Source: Anaerolineae bacterium
GTDB taxonomy: Bacteria > Chloroflexota > Anaerolineae > Aggregatilineales > Aggregatilineaceae
DNA length: 33,114 nucleotides
Assembly: GCA_023382715.1 (NCBI GenBank)
Contig: JAHDWP010000035.1
Coordinates: 1-33,114, forward strand
Direction of reading: 5' to 3'
The translations under genes were made by a program, and so were the position numbers. The notes under the pieces are model-generated. The model did not search any database, was not told the origin of the DNA, and worked only from the letters and a program-made list of their open reading frames with translations. Shown here in pieces: positions 30,906 to 33,114 of this stretch (position 1 is its first letter; every line of letters starts with the position of its first letter).

Positions 30906-31235
30906 GTGGTCACTCCCAGGCGCGGCGACGTAGTCTGGCTTTCTTTCAACCCACAAGCCGGTTACGAGCAGGCTGGTTGTCGTCCGGCGGTGGTGCTCTC
31001 CCCCCAAGCCTATAATGCCAGAACAGGATTGGCCTTGCTCTGCCTGGTGACCAGCCAGGTGAAGGGCTACCCGTTTGAAGTTGCTATCCCGGACAATGGA
31101 CGAGTCTCTGGCGTGATCCTGGCCGACCGGGTTAAGAGCCTGGACTGGCGGGCGCGCCAGGCAGAGTGGATCATCAGCCTGCCCATTCATACCGTTGAAG
31201 AGGTGCTCGCCAAACTGGGCGCTTTGTTGGGTTAG
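30906..31235 (+). CDS. MazF/PemK-type toxin (orphan)
   Basis: This 109-residue protein matches the MazF endoribonuclease family throughout: RRGDVVWLSFNPQAGYEQAG, RPAVVLSPQAYN with the conserved Arg-Pro, LLCLVTSQVKGYPFEVAI, and VSGVILADRVKSLDWRAR with the conserved Asp. MazF toxins cut mRNA at short sites. I chose GTG 30906 because GAGGTG lies 6 nt upstream and the family N-terminus starts here; GTG 30897 and 30885 are in-frame alternatives. No antitoxin frame is present directly upstream, where a repeat end and palindromes lie instead, nor downstream. The toxin is full-length and looks intact. Confidence 0.87.
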   Translation: MVTPRRGDVVWLSFNPQAGYEQAGCRPAVVLSPQAYNARTGLALLCLVTSQVKGYPFEVAIPDNGRVSGVILADRVKSLDWRARQAEWIISLPIHTVEEVLAKLGALLG

Positions 31236-31242
31236 GCGCGGC

Positions 31243-31758
31243 TCACCGGTCCTGGCTGGCCTGCACCGTGCGCACCAACCCCGCGATCAGCGCTTCCTTT
31301 TCCGCGTCCGACAGGCGCGCAGCAGCGTGCGCCAGCCGGTAGGTGCCCGGTGGCATCGAGCCGTCGCGGATGGCTTGCGCAATGCGCTCGGAGAGCGGCT
31401 TGGGCGCGAACGGATCGTCCGGGTCTGCGAACTCGTCGCCGGCGTGATACTCCCATTCGGAGAAGTTGAGCGCCTGGCGACCCTCTGTCACGTCGTACCA
31501 AACCACCCACGCGGACGGCGCGACGCGCGCGTACCAGGGCCATGCGGTCTCGTTGCTGTGGCAGTCAAAGCACGCCCCGGCGGCCAGCTCGCGCGTCTGC
31601 GGAGAGTCCCACTGCGGCTCGCGCTGGACGGGGGGATTTTCGCGCGGGATGGGGATCGCCTGGATCGCTACGACGAAGACAAGCAGCAGTGCCGCGTTGA
31701 TGACCAGTGTGCGCATCCACCAGCGGCGGGTGAGCGGTACAGGCGGTGGCGTGGGCAA
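31243..31758 (-). CDS. Membrane-anchored haem-binding domain protein
   Basis: This 171-residue protein has one N-terminal membrane helix (about residues 17-35) and a single haem site, CFDCH at 63-67, within ACFDCHSNETAWPWY. This is the signature of the haem-binding (Haem_bd) family. The C-terminal SMPPGTYRLAH carries a possible Met ligand. It should be an external electron carrier held at the membrane. It starts at TTG 31758, with AGGAG 4-8 nt upstream; an internal ATG at codon 15 would remove only the basic leader. It converges on the mazF gene with a 7-nt gap. Confidence 0.85.
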   Translation of the reverse strand: MPTPPPVPLTRRWWMRTLVINAALLLVFVVAIQAIPIPRENPPVQREPQWDSPQTRELAAGACFDCHSNETAWPWYARVAPSAWVVWYDVTEGRQALNFSEWEYHAGDEFADPDDPFAPKPLSERIAQAIRDGSMPPGTYRLAHAAARLSDAEKEALIAGLVRTVQASQDR

Positions 31759-31835
31759 GGGCTTCTCCTGGCGGGGGTGGGCGGGCGTCTGCGCAGATTA
31801 TAGAGCAAAGAGGGCCGCCTGGCGCGGGCGACAGA

Positions 31836-31870
31836 AATGGCGAAGCGCTCACAATGAGCGCCCCGCCACT
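31836..31870 (-). terminator. Hairpin terminator between peroxiredoxin and haem protein genes
   Basis: Arms at 31836-31851 and 31855-31870 are complementary at 13 of 16 positions (others mostly G-U) around a 3-nt loop. On the minus strand the stem ends in CCATTTCTG, giving a short U-tract. It could stop the peroxiredoxin transcript after it passes the MITE-like element. Confidence 0.5.
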
Positions 31871-31898
31871 TTCTCACCCGCCGATTAACAGCGCCTGC

Positions 31899-32081
31899 TC
31901 TAGGGCGTGTTATGCACTTCTGCCGGGTGGACATCCTCCCATCCCCCGATCCCTTCCCCCACGCAAGCGGAGGGAAGGGGCCAGGGCGGGCTTCTTCCTT
32001 CCCCCCGTGCGGGGGAAGGACCGAGGATGGGGGGCAAGCACAGGAGCTGCCCGCCTGCCAAAGTTCATAACAGCCTCTAGA
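31899..32081. mobile_element. MITE-like element, family A relative, with IS5-like CTAG ends
   Basis: The left end reads TCTAGGGCGTGTTATGCACT and the right end, reverse-complemented, reads TCTAGAGGCTGTTATGAACT. CTAG flanks both ends (31900-31903 and 32077-32080), as expected for target duplication by some IS5-group transposases. The interior has the paired C-tract/G-tract arms of family A. The right-hand CTAG contains the TAG stop codon of the peroxiredoxin gene. The element fills most of a gap of about 318 nt with no gene. Confidence 0.65.
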
Positions 32082-32679
32082 CTTCCTTGGTCGGCTGCCA
32101 GACTTCCCACACTTTGCCGACAAGATCGGGATGAGGCTTGAGCGTCGCCTTGCCCGGCACCCAGCCCGCCGGGGTGACTTCGCCCGTCGCGCGCACGTGC
32201 TGGTACGCCTGCACCTGGCGGATCAGCTCCTTGATGTTGCGACCCACCGGCGGCGTCATCACTTCCATTGCCTGGATCACGCCATCCGGGTCAATCAGGA
32301 AGCGGCCCCGGATGTCTACGCCGGCTTCCTCATCGTACACGCCGTAAAGCTGCCCGATCTGCCCGCCAGCATCGGCCAGCATCGGCCAGGGCACGCCGCC
32401 CTCGACCATTTTAGAGAGTTCCTGCTCTTGCCAAATCTTGTGGGTGAAGTGGCTGTCCGTGCTCACCGAGTAGACGTGCACATCCAGCGCCTGAAGCTGC
32501 TCATAGTGGACGGCAACTGCCGCCAGCTCGGTCGGTCAGACAAAGGTGAAGTCACCGGGGTAGAAGCACAGCAGCGCCCAGTGCCCTTTGAGTTCGGACA
32601 GCGTGACCAGCTTGAAGCTGCCCTGGTGATAAGCCATCGCCTCGAAATCCGGGGCGAGCCTGCCAACACGTGCTATCAT
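32077..32679 (-). CDS. Selenocysteine peroxiredoxin (AhpC/Prx type, UGA at codon 48)
   Basis: Ignoring one in-frame TGA, the frame encodes a complete 200-residue peroxiredoxin that reduces peroxides in the cytosol. The order is RVGRLAPDFEAMA, then CFYPGDFTFV-U-PTELAA, HVYSVSTDSHFTH, GVDIRGRFLIDPDG and GKATLKPHPDLVGKVWE. In the family the residue before PTE is the peroxidatic Cys; here its codon (32538-32536) is TGA. Both halves are otherwise free of stops or shifts. A SECIS-like hairpin follows the TGA. The usual resolving Cys in EVCPAGW is Thr (EVTPAGW), and an extra Cys lies in LLCFYP. AAGGAGGT is 7 nt before ATG 32679. A second in-frame ATG at 32787 also has a strong SD and would add 36 residues. 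A decayed Cys enzyme or sequencing error is the alternative, but I think it less likely. Confidence 0.82.
32509..32524 (-). promoter_or_regulatory. Bacterial SECIS-like hairpin
   Basis: On the mRNA, GGCGGC pairs with GCCGUC (one G-U pair) around the loop AGUU. The loop begins 18 nt after the UGA and has G as its second base. Known bacterial SECIS elements have the loop 16-37 nt downstream with a G among its first two bases, so the geometry fits. Confidence 0.65.
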
Positions 32680-32686
32680 GTGCGGT

Positions 32687-32694
32687 ACCTCCTT
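32687..32694 (-). promoter_or_regulatory. Shine-Dalgarno for the short peroxiredoxin form
   Basis: AAGGAGGT sits 7 nt before ATG 32679, where the family's N-terminus begins. A second strong SD, AGGAGGG (32796-32802), lies 8 nt before the in-frame ATG 32787. Confidence 0.7.
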
Positions 32695-32890
32695 CGGTGG
32701 TTCTGCGGAACCTGCTGCCTCTGGTGCAGTCTGGGCGACCAGCGGGCCGCGCGCTGACTGCGTGCACGAAACGGGTTGGTCGGCCATACGGTATTCCCTC
32801 CTGTGCTGACCGTCCGTGCCGGATGCGGCTCCGGCGGGCCTGCTGTGGGTGGGGGGCGCAATGTGAGGCGGTGGTATCATCCCTTCTGTC

Positions 32891-32919
32891 AGTATAACGC
32901 AGGTGAGCCGGATGGTCAG
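32891..32919 (-). promoter_or_regulatory. Promoter of the peroxiredoxin gene
   Basis: On the minus strand, CTGACC (32919-32914), a 17-nt spacer and TATACT (32896-32891) form a good sigma70-type promoter. The start site would be near 32884, about 97 nt before ATG 32787. Confidence 0.6.
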
Positions 32920-33056
32920 TGGGCTTTCTCACCGAATAGAGGGGCCATTCGTCCCGGTCAGGGGTGAGGGCGGGGCAGTTCGCCCCACAGGCGAGCGAGT
33001 TTGTGGTACGCTCTCGCACCAGGGCAATCGCATCAACGGGCGTTTCGCCTGAGCTG
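32920..33056. other. Gene-free stretch before the terminal repeat
   Basis: No gene is supported. A small hairpin GGGGC-AGTTC-GCCCC lies near 32973-32987. The remainder leads into the repeat at the window end. Confidence 0.4.
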
Positions 33057-33114
33057 GTAAGCTCCCCTCATCCCCCAACCCCTTCTCCCTCCAGGGGGAG
33101 AAGGGGAGCAAGGC
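33057..33114 (+). repeat. Dispersed C/G-tract palindromic repeat, copy 3 (cut by window end)
   Basis: From GGTAAGCTCCCC onward the sequence repeats the start of the window (17-76) in the same orientation with only a few small differences. It is truncated by the end of the window. Confidence 0.8.

Noticed and set aside
32077-32679. Reading the peroxiredoxin as a pseudogene made of two fragments
   Set aside because: Only one stop interrupts the frame, it is TGA at the catalytic Cys position, and a SECIS-like hairpin follows. Decay remains possible but is the weaker reading.

Overview
The window is GC-rich, tightly packed bacterial DNA. I read it as chromosomal and most likely Chloroflexota (Anaerolineae-like). 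The grounds are the mix of families: a very large soluble PAS/GAF histidine kinase, P460-type cytochromes, an infC-rpmI-rplT cluster followed by a SpoU methyltransferase, a DUF4919/DinB pair, and many short palindromic dispersed repeats. This placement is inference; there is no rRNA or tRNA gene to confirm it. Both ends of the window lie in copies of the same dispersed repeat, as expected if a contig broke at repeats.

Layout. 1-356: two repeat elements, no gene. 357-2345: a triheme secreted cytochrome with two tandem P460-like modules, convergent with an HNH endonuclease. 2714-6232 (+): CorA, RNase D (TGATG overlap with corA) and a beta-CASP metallo-beta-lactamase ribonuclease. 6456-11075 (+): a 1539-residue cytosolic histidine kinase with no response regulator beside it. 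11116-13385 (+): promoter, infC, rpmI, rplT, terminator, rRNA methyltransferase. 13474-15661: a TPR/membrane protein convergent with a coiled-coil/BON protein. 16077-18019: an LSDAT (TRPM-like SLOG) protein convergent with a DUF4395-thioredoxin operon. That operon has a near-consensus promoter and a Fur-type operator just after its start site. 18119-20857: a MITE-like element and two GNAT genes (-). 21125-26967: PRPP synthetase, a GT39-like glycosyltransferase, histidine ammonia-lyase, a GNAT acetyltransferase and a small STAS-like protein. 27261-29405: promoter, His-rich leader peptide, terminator, then an ArsC-type reductase and hisS. 29467-32679: DUF4919-DinB pair, a MazF-like toxin without antitoxin, a membrane-anchored haem protein, and a peroxiredoxin interrupted by one in-frame UGA.

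Most notable: (1) The peroxiredoxin at 32077-32679 (-) has UGA exactly where the peroxidatic cysteine codon of the family lies. A hairpin with the geometry of a bacterial SECIS follows it, and the resolving cysteine is replaced by Thr. I read it as a selenocysteine peroxiredoxin. (2) A 14-residue peptide with five His codons sits between a strong promoter and an intrinsic terminator ahead of the arsC-hisS pair. This is a textbook-like ribosome-mediated His attenuator. (3) A Fur-family box sits on a strong promoter driving DUF4395-thioredoxin. Redox and thiol/selenol chemistry recurs across the window (peroxiredoxin, thioredoxin-DUF4395, thioredoxin-type ArsC, haem proteins), but these genes lie in separate transcription units.

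At least four short repeat families without transposases occupy the intergenic gaps. One copy ends exactly on the peroxiredoxin stop codon. No CRISPR, tRNA, rRNA or transposase gene was found.
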